The notes beneath the pieces were generated by a model that saw only the letters and a list, made by a program, of their open reading frames with translations, searched no databases and was not told where the DNA came from. A stretch of 12,097 nucleotides of DNA from Candidatus Omnitrophica bacterium CG1_02_40_15 (GTDB lineage Bacteria; Omnitrophota; Gorgyraeia; Gorgyraeales; Gorgyraeaceae), in contig MNVP01000065.1 in NCBI GenBank assembly GCA_001871815.1, positions 1 through 12,097 on the forward strand, given 5' to 3'. The position numbers and the translations under genes are program-made. Numbering within the stretch: the first letter of the stretch is position 1; each line of letters starts with the position of its first letter. This document shows, one piece after another, positions 1 to 6,208 of this stretch.

Positions 1-26
1 CTGCCCCGTACCCTTGTGGTACGGGG
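1..26 (+). repeat. 26-nt GC-rich palindromic element, copy 1 (in bamD)
   Basis: CTG is followed by the inverted repeat CCCCGTACC-N5-GGTACGGGG. It is identical over 26 nt to the reverse complement of 10070-10095 in secA, and differs by two bases from 1024-1049 in lptE. Here it is translated in frame as A-P-Y-P-C-G-T-G. The element contains no stop codon in any of its six frames. Confidence 0.9.
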
Positions 27-917
27 CCTGTTTTTGGCTACTGGATATGGACTCCCGAGAGTGGGAAATGGGAGAATCCCAAGTATGCTGCTAAGGATAC
101 CCCTGAGGATCAGATTGCATATGCGAAGAAGTCTTATGAGGGAAAGAATCTTAAAGATGCGCTCAGAGAATTTAAGAAATTATTGAAATACTATCCTCTT
201 TCTAAAGAAGCGCCTACTGCGCAGTATTACGTAGGACGAATCATGGAAGACCTGGATAATTCATATGAAGCATTTAAGGCGTATCAAAAGGTAATAGACA
301 CTTATCCTTATACTGAATTGGTGGATGACGTAATAGAGAGGGAATATAAAATAGCTGACGCATTTTTTTCAGGGAAGAAGATAAAGATTATAGGCAAATG
401 GCAGATGCCTGCAAAGGACAAGGCAATAGAAATATTCAAGGCAGTTTCTGATAATGCGCCATATGGTAAATACGCAGACCTTGCGAAATTCAAAGCAGGG
501 TTATCTTATAAAGATATCCAGGATTATAACGGCGCAATACTTATGTTTAAGGATTTAATAGACAGGTATCCTAACAGTTCTGTTATTGATAAGGCAAGAT
601 TTCAGCTTGCAGAGTGTTCAAAGCTTCTGGCAGTAAAACCAGCCTATGACCAGACTCCTACTAATTTGGCGCGCAAGGAATTTGAGGATTTTTTAAAGAA
701 ACATCCTGATAGCGTTATGGCGCAGGATGCCAAGCAGATTGTGAATAAGCTTAAATCAAGGGAAGCTGAAAATGCTTATGAGACAGGCAAATTTTATGAA
801 GCAAGGCGCGCGCCAGCAAGCGCAATAATATATTATAAAGACATAGTTCAGAATTATTCTGAAACAGAATGGGCGAAGAAAGCGCAGGAAAGGCTGAATG
901 AACTTGAGAAGAAATAA
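3..917 (+). CDS. bamD: BamD-like outer-membrane assembly lipoprotein with TPRs (5' partial)
   Basis: This is probably BamD/YfiO, the TPR lipoprotein of the BAM complex that folds beta-barrel proteins into the outer membrane from the periplasmic side. The frame is open from the first complete codon at 3, so the gene starts before the window; 304 residues are visible. The TTG at 183 lies inside a conserved stretch and is not the start. Upstream of it the frame encodes an aromatic segment (GYWIWTPESGKW) and then a first helical repeat (EDQIAYAKKSYEGKNLKDAL). Helical pairs of TPR type follow, for example EAFKAYQKVIDTYPYT, DYNGAILMFKDLIDRYPNSS and PASAIIYYKDIVQNYSETEW. The signal peptide and lipid cysteine would lie in the missing part, so membrane anchoring is inferred. 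A palindromic repeat (1-26) encodes residues around APYPCGTG near the N-terminus. The next gene, lptE, starts inside the last codons. Another periplasmic TPR protein such as CpoB is possible but less likely. Confidence 0.8.
   Translation, partial: APYPCGTGPVFGYWIWTPESGKWENPKYAAKDTPEDQIAYAKKSYEGKNLKDALREFKKLLKYYPLSKEAPTAQYYVGRIMEDLDNSYEAFKAYQKVIDTYPYTELVDDVIEREYKIADAFFSGKKIKIIGKWQMPAKDKAIEIFKAVSDNAPYGKYADLAKFKAGLSYKDIQDYNGAILMFKDLIDRYPNSSVIDKARFQLAECSKLLAVKPAYDQTPTNLARKEFEDFLKKHPDSVMAQDAKQIVNKLKSREAENAYETGKFYEARRAPASAIIYYKDIVQNYSETEWAKKAQERLNELEKK
886..893 (+). promoter_or_regulatory. Shine-Dalgarno site that fixes the lptE start at 898
   Basis: AGGAAAGG lies 4 nt before the ATG at 898, inside the last codons of bamD. 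It supports 898 rather than the internal ATG at 1057. It also implies translational coupling with bamD, whose stop codon is at 915-917. Confidence 0.6.
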
Positions 918-1563
918 TAAAATATTGTTCGAGCGAGCGAAGCGAGTCGAGAACCGCATAGGATACTTCTCGACTCAGCTACTTTGTAGCTTCGCTCGAA
1001 GAATATTGTTATGTTGCTCTTATCTGCTCCGTACCCTTGTGGTATGGGGTGCGCTTATGTTCTTATGCGCTTTAAACGGCTGTGGGTATACTACGAAGAC
1101 AATCCTGCCTGATAATGTAAAGACAGTCCACGTGGATACATTCAGAAATAATATCGATATAACTAAAGAGGTTAGCGCAAAAGATAAATATGAAGTCTAT
1201 AGGCCTAATCTTGAGGTGGATTTAAGAGATGCGATTATGACCAGGGTTTTTCTGGATGGAAATCTAAAGGCAGCGGACAAAGATTCTGCAGACGCAGTGC
1301 TTGAAGGGCAGATTGTGCAGTATAGAAAAGATCCATTGAGATATCAAAATGAGGTTGTACAGGAATACAGGATCAGCCTTATGTGCGATGTCAAGTTGAC
1401 AAATCAAAAGGACTCAAAGGTTTTATTTGAAGAATCGAATATTACGGGAGACGCTACATACTTTACAACAGGAACTCTTCAGGTAACCGAGGCAACTGCT
1501 TTAAATAATGCAATGTCAGATCTTGCAAGAAGGATTATTAATAAGATTGTGGAGAACTGGTAG
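898..1563 (+). CDS. lptE: LptE-family LPS-assembly lipoprotein with repeat-interrupted signal peptide
   Basis: LptE is the outer-membrane lipoprotein that partners LptD in placing lipopolysaccharide on the cell surface. The 221-residue product has a lipobox-like A-L-N-G-C with the lipidated cysteine at residue 62. The mature part starts CGYTTKTILPDNVKTV and continues with the alternating strands and final helix typical of the family (TEATALNNAMSDLARRIINKIVENW). The start at 898 has a good Shine-Dalgarno site and a basic n-region (MNLRRNNK). Sixty-one residues before the cysteine is far too long for a signal peptide. The excess comes from two palindromic insertions: 27 residues (81 nt, about 921-1001) and the 26-nt element at 1024-1049, which encodes LRTLVVWG in the hydrophobic core. 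Starting at M54 would leave only 8 residues before the cysteine. A TTG start at 1006 would give a 25-residue signal and cannot be ruled out. The adjacency to holA is also seen in Escherichia coli. Confidence 0.82.
   Translation: MNLRRNNKILFERAKRVENRIGYFSTQLLCSFARRILLCCSYLLRTLVVWGALMFLCALNGCGYTTKTILPDNVKTVHVDTFRNNIDITKEVSAKDKYEVYRPNLEVDLRDAIMTRVFLDGNLKAADKDSADAVLEGQIVQYRKDPLRYQNEVVQEYRISLMCDVKLTNQKDSKVLFEESNITGDATYFTTGTLQVTEATALNNAMSDLARRIINKIVENW
921..1010 (+). repeat. Palindromic element with flanking direct repeats inside lptE
   Basis: The inverted ends TTCGAGCGA (928-936) and TCGCTCGAA (992-1000) enclose a second inner pair, GAGTCGAGAA and TTCTCGACTC. Nine-base direct repeats AATATTGTT lie at 921-929 and 1002-1010, exactly 81 nt apart. 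They look like a target-site duplication, although AATATT is itself palindromic. The insert is a multiple of three, and its reading frame is open through lptE. Confidence 0.85.
1024..1049 (+). repeat. 26-nt GC-rich palindromic element, copy 2 (in lptE signal peptide)
   Basis: This copy matches copy 1 at 24 of 26 positions. The differences are C-to-T at 1028 and at 1045, and each still allows a G-U pair in the RNA hairpin. It is read in a different frame from the other two copies and encodes L-R-T-L-V-V-W-G. Confidence 0.85.
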
Positions 1564-1582
1564 TTTTTGCGTAGTTAATATA

Positions 1583-1656
1583 TATGTTGGTGAAAGGTTT
1601 AAGGTGAAAGGTGAAAGACAATCAAAACTTTTCACCTCATACCTTAAACCAACAAA
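1583..1656 (+). repeat. GGTGAAA-heptamer inverted repeat between lptE and holA
   Basis: The left arm is GGTGAAA, GGTTTAA, GGTGAAA, GGTGAAA (1589-1616). The right arm is TTTCACC, TCATACC, TTAAACC (1630-1650). The outer stem is GTTGG (1586-1590) with CCAAC (1649-1653). Both arms are thus tandem 7-bp units facing each other. The element fills most of the 114-nt gap and ends 21 nt before the holA start. No clear promoter or U-tract terminator was seen. Confidence 0.8.
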
Positions 1657-1677
1657 TATTTTTTTTGCACTTATAAA

Positions 1678-2643
1678 ATGCCCACCAAAGAGCTTACCTC
1701 GTATCTTTTCTTAGGAGAAGAAGATTTTTTAAAAGAGCTGGAGCTTAAGAAATTAAAGTCCAGATTTCTGGAAAATACCACCAGGGATTTGAATTACAAT
1801 GTATTTTACGCGAAAGACAAGGACTTTAAGCTGAAAGAGATGCTGGATATCCTGAATACGGCGTCTTTTATGTCTCCCAAGAGGTTTGTGATTTTAAAGG
1901 ATGCTGATAGTCTTTCGGATAGCGATAAAGAATCAGTGCTTTTTTATCTCAAGAACCCTAAAGACAGCTCTGTTTTCATAATAGATTCAAAGGCAGTAAA
2001 AATAAAGGAAGGGTTTATCTTGGAGGCGTCAAAGCTTGCAAAGCTTGTGCGCTCAGCCAGGCTTACTGATTCTGAGATCAATATTTGGATTTCGAGGCGG
2101 GTGAAAACAGCTGGCAAGAAGATAGGCGCTGACGCCGTAAATTTGATAAAAGAAAATCTTCCGAATGATTTGCGTATACTTTCTTCCAGCGTGGACAATC
2201 TTATCCTATACGCAGGCAAAAGGCCTGATATAACAAGGCATGATGTGGAAAAGGTTATATATGTCGCGCCTCTTAAAACCAGTTTCGACCTTCTGGACGC
2301 CATAGAGAAAAAAGACGTAAAGAGAGCCTTGAATATTTTTACAAGTATCCAAAAATATAAGAAGAGAGAAACAGAGCTTTTATTGGGCCTTTTATCCTGG
2401 CAGTTCAGGATGTTATTGAGGGTAAAGGAACTTCTCAAGATAAGAAATAAACTGGAGATACAAAAAGAGTTGAATTTGTATAATACAAAGTTTGACCAGA
2501 TGTCCCGTTACGCAACAAGATTTAAGAGGCAGGAGATAATAAGGCTTTTAGGCGAGATACTGAAGGCAGATAGCGATATTAAAACAGGGGAAGCGTTGCC
2601 TAAGTTTACGCTGGAGAGATTGATACTCAAGATGTGTTCTTGA
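1678..2643 (+). CDS. holA: DNA polymerase III subunit delta
   Basis: HolA is the delta subunit of the clamp loader; it opens the beta clamp so that it can be placed on primed DNA. The 321-residue length is usual for the family. The N-terminus SYLLFxGEE-like (TSYLFLGEEDFLKELELKKL) is the typical delta start. It is followed by the clamp-binding region (ILNTASFMSPKRFVILKDADSL), then the lid region (ENLPNDLRILSSSVDNLILYAG) and the C-terminal collar domain (LLLGLLSWQFRMLLRVKELLKI). The start follows from this alignment of motifs. No Shine-Dalgarno site precedes it; the upstream bases are T-rich and border a repeat. It converges on rpsT, a neighbour pair common in bacteria, with only the 28-nt palindrome between them. 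Confidence 0.93.
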   Translation: MPTKELTSYLFLGEEDFLKELELKKLKSRFLENTTRDLNYNVFYAKDKDFKLKEMLDILNTASFMSPKRFVILKDADSLSDSDKESVLFYLKNPKDSSVFIIDSKAVKIKEGFILEASKLAKLVRSARLTDSEINIWISRRVKTAGKKIGADAVNLIKENLPNDLRILSSSVDNLILYAGKRPDITRHDVEKVIYVAPLKTSFDLLDAIEKKDVKRALNIFTSIQKYKKRETELLLGLLSWQFRMLLRVKELLKIRNKLEIQKELNLYNTKFDQMSRYATRFKRQEIIRLLGEILKADSDIKTGEALPKFTLERLILKMCS

Positions 2644-2648
2644 AATCT

Positions 2649-2676
2649 GTAGGGAACGGTCGCGACCGTTCCCTAC
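2649..2676. repeat. Perfect 28-bp palindrome GTAGGGAACGGTCG at the holA/rpsT junction
   Basis: GTAGGGAACGGTCG is followed directly by its reverse complement. It occupies the whole gap between two convergent genes and extends into rpsT, where its TAG (2675-2673, minus strand) is the stop codon. It might act as a two-way transcription stop, but there is no U-tract. Related copies are at 6152, 11993 and 12050. Confidence 0.9.
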
Positions 2677-2951
2677 GCTGAAGGTTTATTTGACACAGGC
2701 TGTAATTTTTTCATTAGACGGGCAATTTTGCGCGAAGCGGTGTTTCTGTGGATAATACCTTTTGATTTTGCCTTATCAAACTGCGATATAAGATAATTAA
2801 GCTGGATTTTGGCTTCTTCCATTTTTTTAGATGAGATGAGTTCTATAAATTTTTTTGTCTCTGTCTTCAGCTCGGATTTCGCAGACTGATTGCGCAAAGC
2901 CTTTTTTGCGCTTTTCTTTATATCTTTATAAGATGCGTGTAATATTGGCAT
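2673..2951 (-). CDS. rpsT: 30S ribosomal protein S20
   Basis: S20 is a small basic helical protein that binds 16S rRNA early in 30S assembly. The 92-residue product has the family pattern: a lysine-rich N-terminal helix (SYKDIKKSAKKALRNQSAK), a long middle helix and the signature near the end (KGIIHRNTASRKIARLMKKL). The start at 2951 is chosen over an in-frame ATG at 2987. It has AGGAG 6 nt upstream, gives the normal S20 length, and lies downstream of a promoter whose predicted start site is near 2971. The stop codon TAG and the end of the gene fall in the 28-bp palindrome, so the C-terminal tail (NKPSA) may have been altered by its insertion. Confidence 0.95.
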   Translation of the reverse strand: MPILHASYKDIKKSAKKALRNQSAKSELKTETKKFIELISSKKMEEAKIQLNYLISQFDKAKSKGIIHRNTASRKIARLMKKLQPVSNKPSA

Positions 2952-2957
2952 AAATTG

Positions 2958-2962
2958 CTCCT
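2958..2962 (-). promoter_or_regulatory. Shine-Dalgarno site of rpsT
   Basis: On the minus strand AGGAG lies 6 nt before the ATG at 2951. It is the clearest ribosome binding site in the window and decides the rpsT start. Confidence 0.8.
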
Positions 2963-2977
2963 TTTTTTGTGATAAAT

Positions 2978-3006
2978 AAAATAACATAGACCTTGCATCA
3001 TGTCAA
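2978..3006 (-). promoter_or_regulatory. Sigma-70-type promoter of rpsT
   Basis: On the minus strand a perfect -35 box TTGACA (3006-3001) is followed by 17 bases and the -10 box TATTTT (2983-2978). The predicted transcription start is near 2971, giving a leader of about 20 nt that holds the Shine-Dalgarno site. Confidence 0.75.
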
Positions 3007-3013
3007 GGATATT

Positions 3014-3075
3014 AGTTAGCGGGATAGCGGATAGTTTGTTTTTCCTATACGCTATCCGCTCTACGCTAAACGCTA
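3014..3075 (+). repeat. TACGC-heptamer inverted repeat upstream of murJ
   Basis: The left arm TAGCGGGATAGCGGATAG faces the right arm made of 7-bp units TATACGC, TATCCGC, TCTACGC, TAAACGC (3046-3073). The best-paired core is AGCGGATAG with CTATCCGCT. The element lies between the divergent rpsT promoter and murJ and ends 8-9 nt before the murJ start. The same heptamers recur inside lnt at 10570-10599. Confidence 0.8.
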
Positions 3076-3082
3076 GATAATT

Positions 3083-4600
3083 ATGTCAAAACAACATATC
3101 ATAAAATCAGCCGGGATAATAGGGTTTGCTACAGTCATAAGCAGGGTGCTGGGCTTTGTGAGGGATATTATTATTGCCAGATTCTTCGGCACAGCCAGGT
3201 ATGCTGAAGCATTTGTAGTGGCGTTTCGCATACCGAATATGCTTAGAGATTTAATAGGAGAGGGAGCTACAAATGCGGCGTTTGTGCCTGTTCTGAGCGA
3301 GTATATGGTAAAGAAAAAAGAAGAATTCTGGGAATTGGCAAACATCATATTGAATCTTCTGCTAATAATACTTTCAGTTATAACTATTGCGGGCGTTCTG
3401 GCATCGCCTATAATCGTGAGATTAATAGCCCCTGGTTTTTTAAATGACCCTGAAAAGTTCGCAATAACAGTCAAGCTGACGCGCCTGATGTTTCCTTATA
3501 TACTTCTTATAGGCCTGGCTGCCTATGCAATGGGAGTATTGAATTCCCTGAAGCATTTTTCAACGCCTGCATTCGGGCCGTGCTTCTTAAATATAGCGAT
3601 AATAATATGCGCGATTATTTGGGGCGAAAGCGTTATGGGCCTTGCGAGCGGTGTTTTGATAGGCGGGGTTCTGCAACTTGCCATACAGATGCCTGTATTC
3701 TATAGAAAAGGGTTCAGATTTTCTTGGACTAAAAAATTAAACCACCCTGCTGCAAATAAAATATGGATTTTATTATTGCCCCGCATTCTAGGTTCATGCG
3801 TATATCAGGTAAATCTGTTTATAAATACTATCTTAGCTTCTCTATCCAGTATCGTTGGAGTTGGAGGAGTTGCCGCGCTTTATTACGCAAACAGAATTTT
3901 TCAATTTCCTCTGGCTATATTCGGCATTGCAATAGCCCAGGCAGCTTTGCCCACTATGTCAAGAGAGGCATTGGAAAAAGAACCTGGTAATTTAAAACAT
4001 ACGCTATCCTTTTCTTTGAGGGCTATAAATTTTATCATTGTTCCTGCTTCAATAGGCCTTATAGTGCTAGCAGTCCCTATAACACAGACTTTGTTTGAAA
4101 GAGGCAAGTTTGACCACTATTCCACCCTTATTACCGCTAATGCGCTTATATTTTATTCCATAGGGCTTTTTAGTTACTCAGGGATAAAGATTCTTGTCAG
4201 CTGCTTTTATTCTTTGAAAGATACATTAAGCCCTGTAAAAATTGCAGGCGCGTCTCTCTTTTTGAATATAATATTAAATATGGCTTTGATGTTTCCGTTA
4301 AAGATAGGCGGCCTTGCGCTTAGCGCTTCAATCTCAGGGATTTTTAATTTTCTGGCGCTTTTTTTCATATTAAGGAAAAAGATAGGATCTCTGGATGGGC
4401 ATAGAATATTGAATTCATTTTTAAAGGTATTAGCGGCTAGCCTGGCCATGGCTGTAATAATTTATATATGCGCGTTTAAAATAGGCCTGAATCTTTTTGT
4501 TGTGATATTGATAGCTATGGCGAATTATATTGTGGCCACATTTATTTTTGATGTAAAAGAGACGAAGGAATTTTTGTCATGGATGTTAAAGAAAAGATAA
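3083..4600 (+). CDS. murJ: Lipid II flippase MurJ
   Basis: MurJ (MviN) is an inner-membrane MOP-superfamily flippase that moves lipid II, the peptidoglycan precursor, to the periplasmic face. The 505-residue length fits the family. Hydrophobic helices occur through the whole protein, about 14 by eye. Conserved basic positions are present in the first helices (SRVLGFVRDIIIARFFG, then AFRIPNMLRDLIGEGATNAAFVP) and in the central loop (TQTLFERGKF). The start at 3083 fits the family N-terminus (KSAGIIGFATVISR), but there is no Shine-Dalgarno site; the upstream bases are the end of a heptamer repeat. No promoter is evident in the divergent region. The last 22 nt overlap uvrC, so translation of uvrC is probably coupled. 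Confidence 0.95.
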   Translation: MSKQHIIKSAGIIGFATVISRVLGFVRDIIIARFFGTARYAEAFVVAFRIPNMLRDLIGEGATNAAFVPVLSEYMVKKKEEFWELANIILNLLLIILSVITIAGVLASPIIVRLIAPGFLNDPEKFAITVKLTRLMFPYILLIGLAAYAMGVLNSLKHFSTPAFGPCFLNIAIIICAIIWGESVMGLASGVLIGGVLQLAIQMPVFYRKGFRFSWTKKLNHPAANKIWILLLPRILGSCVYQVNLFINTILASLSSIVGVGGVAALYYANRIFQFPLAIFGIAIAQAALPTMSREALEKEPGNLKHTLSFSLRAINFIIVPASIGLIVLAVPITQTLFERGKFDHYSTLITANALIFYSIGLFSYSGIKILVSCFYSLKDTLSPVKIAGASLFLNIILNMALMFPLKIGGLALSASISGIFNFLALFFILRKKIGSLDGHRILNSFLKVLAASLAMAVIIYICAFKIGLNLFVVILIAMANYIVATFIFDVKETKEFLSWMLKKR

Positions 4601-5826
4601 AAGATATTCCGCATCTCCCAGGCGTTTATATCATGAAAGATTCATTAGGCGAAACGCTTTATATAGGCAAGGCCAAGGATCTTTCAAAAAGGGTGTCCAG
4701 CTATTTTCAGGACAAAAGGCCAAAGACGCTAAAACTTATGTCGCTGGTGGAAAAGATAAAAGAACTGGATTATGTGATTACTGGCTCTGAAGAAGAGGCG
4801 CTTATATATGAAGCAAGCCTGATAAAAGAAAAAAAGCCAAAATATAATGTTGAATTAAAAGACGATAAGAGCTTTCCCTTTTTAAAGATTACATTAAATG
4901 AGAAATTTCCAAGGCTTATTATCACAAGAAAAAAACTCGATGATGGTTCCAGGTATTTTGGGCCTTATACAAAAGTTAAACTTTTAAGAAACGCTATCAC
5001 TATATTAAAAAATATATTTCCCCTTAGAATTTGTAAGAAAATTCCTCGTGAATCGTGTCTGGCGTATCATATAGGGCAGTGCCTGGGGCCATGCGTAAAA
5101 AGAATAGATGAAAAATCATATAATGAAATAGTTGAACAATTGATTCTGTTTCTGGAGGGCAAAAAAACAAGATTAGTCCAGGGATTGACAGATAAAATGA
5201 AAGAATGCGCAGATAAGAAAAATTTTGAGCAGGCGGCAATTATCCGCAACAGGCTTTCAGCCTTGATAGAGGTGTCTGACAGAAAGACAGCTGATTATAG
5301 CTCATGGGGGAATATCGCTTTAAAATTAAAGAAAATACTGAGGCTTCCCAGCTTGCCTTTGAAGATAGAGGCATTTGACGTATCAAACATATCAGGCAAA
5401 GAGGCCACGGGGTCAATGGTTTATTTTAATAACGGACTACCTGATAAATCAAACTACAGAAAATTCAGGATAAAGAATGTAAAAGGCATTGATGATTATG
5501 CCATGATGAAAGAGATTGTAACCAGAAGGTATAAAAGGCTGAAAGAAGAGAATAAAAAATTTCCAGATCTTATTATAATAGACGGCGGAAAAGGCCATCT
5601 AAGGGCAGCCTACGAGGAACTTTTGAAATTAAGTCTCGGTTATATTCCGGCGATAGGCATCGCTAAGCAGGAAGAAAAGATTTATATGCTTGGTTCCCAA
5701 GAGCCATTGGATATAAACAGGGATTCAGAGATTCTACATTTTATACAAAGCATAAGGGACGAAGCGCACAGATTTGCGTTAAAATATCATCATAAACTTA
5801 GAAAAGCTGTAAGCTTTAAGCTGTAA
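4579..5826 (+). CDS. uvrC: Compact UvrC-type excinuclease, no HhH domain
   Basis: UvrC makes the two incisions beside DNA lesions in nucleotide excision repair, acting with UvrB. The GIY-YIG nuclease is at residues 13-95 (G15-V-Y, Y28-I-G, R38, and a glutamate in EEEALIYEASLIK). Four cysteines (152, 160, 168, 172) match the iron-sulphur positions known for UvrC. The UVR motif that binds UvrB is at about 203-232. The RNase H-like nuclease has D267 (FDVSN), D335 (IIDGG) and H397 (EAHRFA). At 415 residues it is much shorter than the usual 600 or so. Both nuclease centres are present. About 100 residues between UVR and the second nuclease, and the whole C-terminal helix-hairpin-helix region, are absent. 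The last codons and the stop come from a TAAGCTT repeat. AAGGA at 4565-4569 is the likely ribosome binding site. Confidence 0.88.
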   Translation: MDVKEKIKDIPHLPGVYIMKDSLGETLYIGKAKDLSKRVSSYFQDKRPKTLKLMSLVEKIKELDYVITGSEEEALIYEASLIKEKKPKYNVELKDDKSFPFLKITLNEKFPRLIITRKKLDDGSRYFGPYTKVKLLRNAITILKNIFPLRICKKIPRESCLAYHIGQCLGPCVKRIDEKSYNEIVEQLILFLEGKKTRLVQGLTDKMKECADKKNFEQAAIIRNRLSALIEVSDRKTADYSSWGNIALKLKKILRLPSLPLKIEAFDVSNISGKEATGSMVYFNNGLPDKSNYRKFRIKNVKGIDDYAMMKEIVTRRYKRLKEENKKFPDLIIIDGGKGHLRAAYEELLKLSLGYIPAIGIAKQEEKIYMLGSQEPLDINRDSEILHFIQSIRDEAHRFALKYHHKLRKAVSFKL

Positions 5827-5895
5827 GTTTTAAGCTATTACAAAATCCATGGCTTTTATTTTTTGCTTAAAGCTTATAGCTTATAACTTAAAGCT
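5804..5895 (+). repeat. TAAGCTT-heptamer inverted repeat, copy 1 (uvrC/ogt)
   Basis: The left arm (5804-5836) and right arm (5865-5895) are runs of degenerate 7-bp units of the type TAAGCTT/TAAGCTG, in inverted orientation around a T-rich loop. The left arm supplies the final uvrC codons (K-A-V-S-F-K-L) and its TAA stop. The right arm ends 4 nt before the ogt ATG. Sister copies are at 7298-7390 and 10206-10297. Confidence 0.9.
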
Positions 5896-5899
5896 GTAT

Positions 5900-6208
5900 A
5901 TGAAACAATTGACTTTATTTCAGAAAAAGGTATATACTGTTGTAAAGAAAATACCTCTTGGAGAGGTAAGGACCTATGCCTGGGTGGCTAAAATGGCAGG
6001 AAAGCCTGCTGCTGCCAGGGCAGTAGGCAATGCGCTTAATAAAAACCCTTTTCCTATAATAGTCCCGTGCCACAGAGTTGTGCCTAAAGACGGATCTATT
6101 GGCGAATATGCATTCGGCAAAGATTTAAAAAAGAAATTGTTAGAGATAGAAGTAGGGACAGGACAATGTCCTGTCCCTACTGTTAATAAAGGTTTATATG
6201 TTAAATGA
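5900..6208 (+). CDS. ogt: Methylated-DNA--cysteine methyltransferase, DNA-binding domain only
   Basis: The protein has the DNA-binding and active-site domain of O6-alkylguanine DNA alkyltransferases, which move the alkyl group from guanine to a cysteine in a suicide reaction. The product is 102 residues long. The acceptor C57 lies in the P-C-H-R-V motif, so it is not an alkyltransferase-like protein, where tryptophan replaces the cysteine. The helix-turn-helix region (GEVRTYAWVAKMAG, AARAVGNALNKNPFP) and the terminal G-E-Y-A-F-G-K...LL motif are present. The usual N-terminal domain is absent, as in small family members. The start at 5900 is chosen because an earlier in-frame ATG (5849) would translate the upstream repeat. 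No Shine-Dalgarno site is visible. Residues 85-102 are not family sequence: they come from the palindrome at 6152-6180 and the bases after it. This tail overlaps the prfB start by 11 nt. Confidence 0.85.
   Translation: MKQLTLFQKKVYTVVKKIPLGEVRTYAWVAKMAGKPAAARAVGNALNKNPFPIIVPCHRVVPKDGSIGEYAFGKDLKKKLLEIEVGTGQCPVPTVNKGLYVK
6152..6180. repeat. 29-bp palindrome GTAGGGACAGGACA inside the end of ogt
   Basis: GTAGGGACAGGACA, one central base, then the exact reverse complement. It is read through in frame as V-G-T-G-Q-C-P-V-P-T, replacing the expected end of ogt. A diverged copy lies at 12050-12078. Confidence 0.9.

Noticed and set aside
1057..1086. ATG at 1057 as the lptE start
   Set aside because: It leaves only 8 residues before the lipid cysteine and no basic n-region; it also has no ribosome binding site.
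1944..2438. A 164-codon open frame on the minus strand opposite holA
   Set aside because: It lies wholly within a well-supported gene, has no ribosome binding site and shows no family features.
3007..3082. Promoter for murJ in the divergent region
   Set aside because: GATAAT near 3075 has no matching -35 box and is too close to the start codon.
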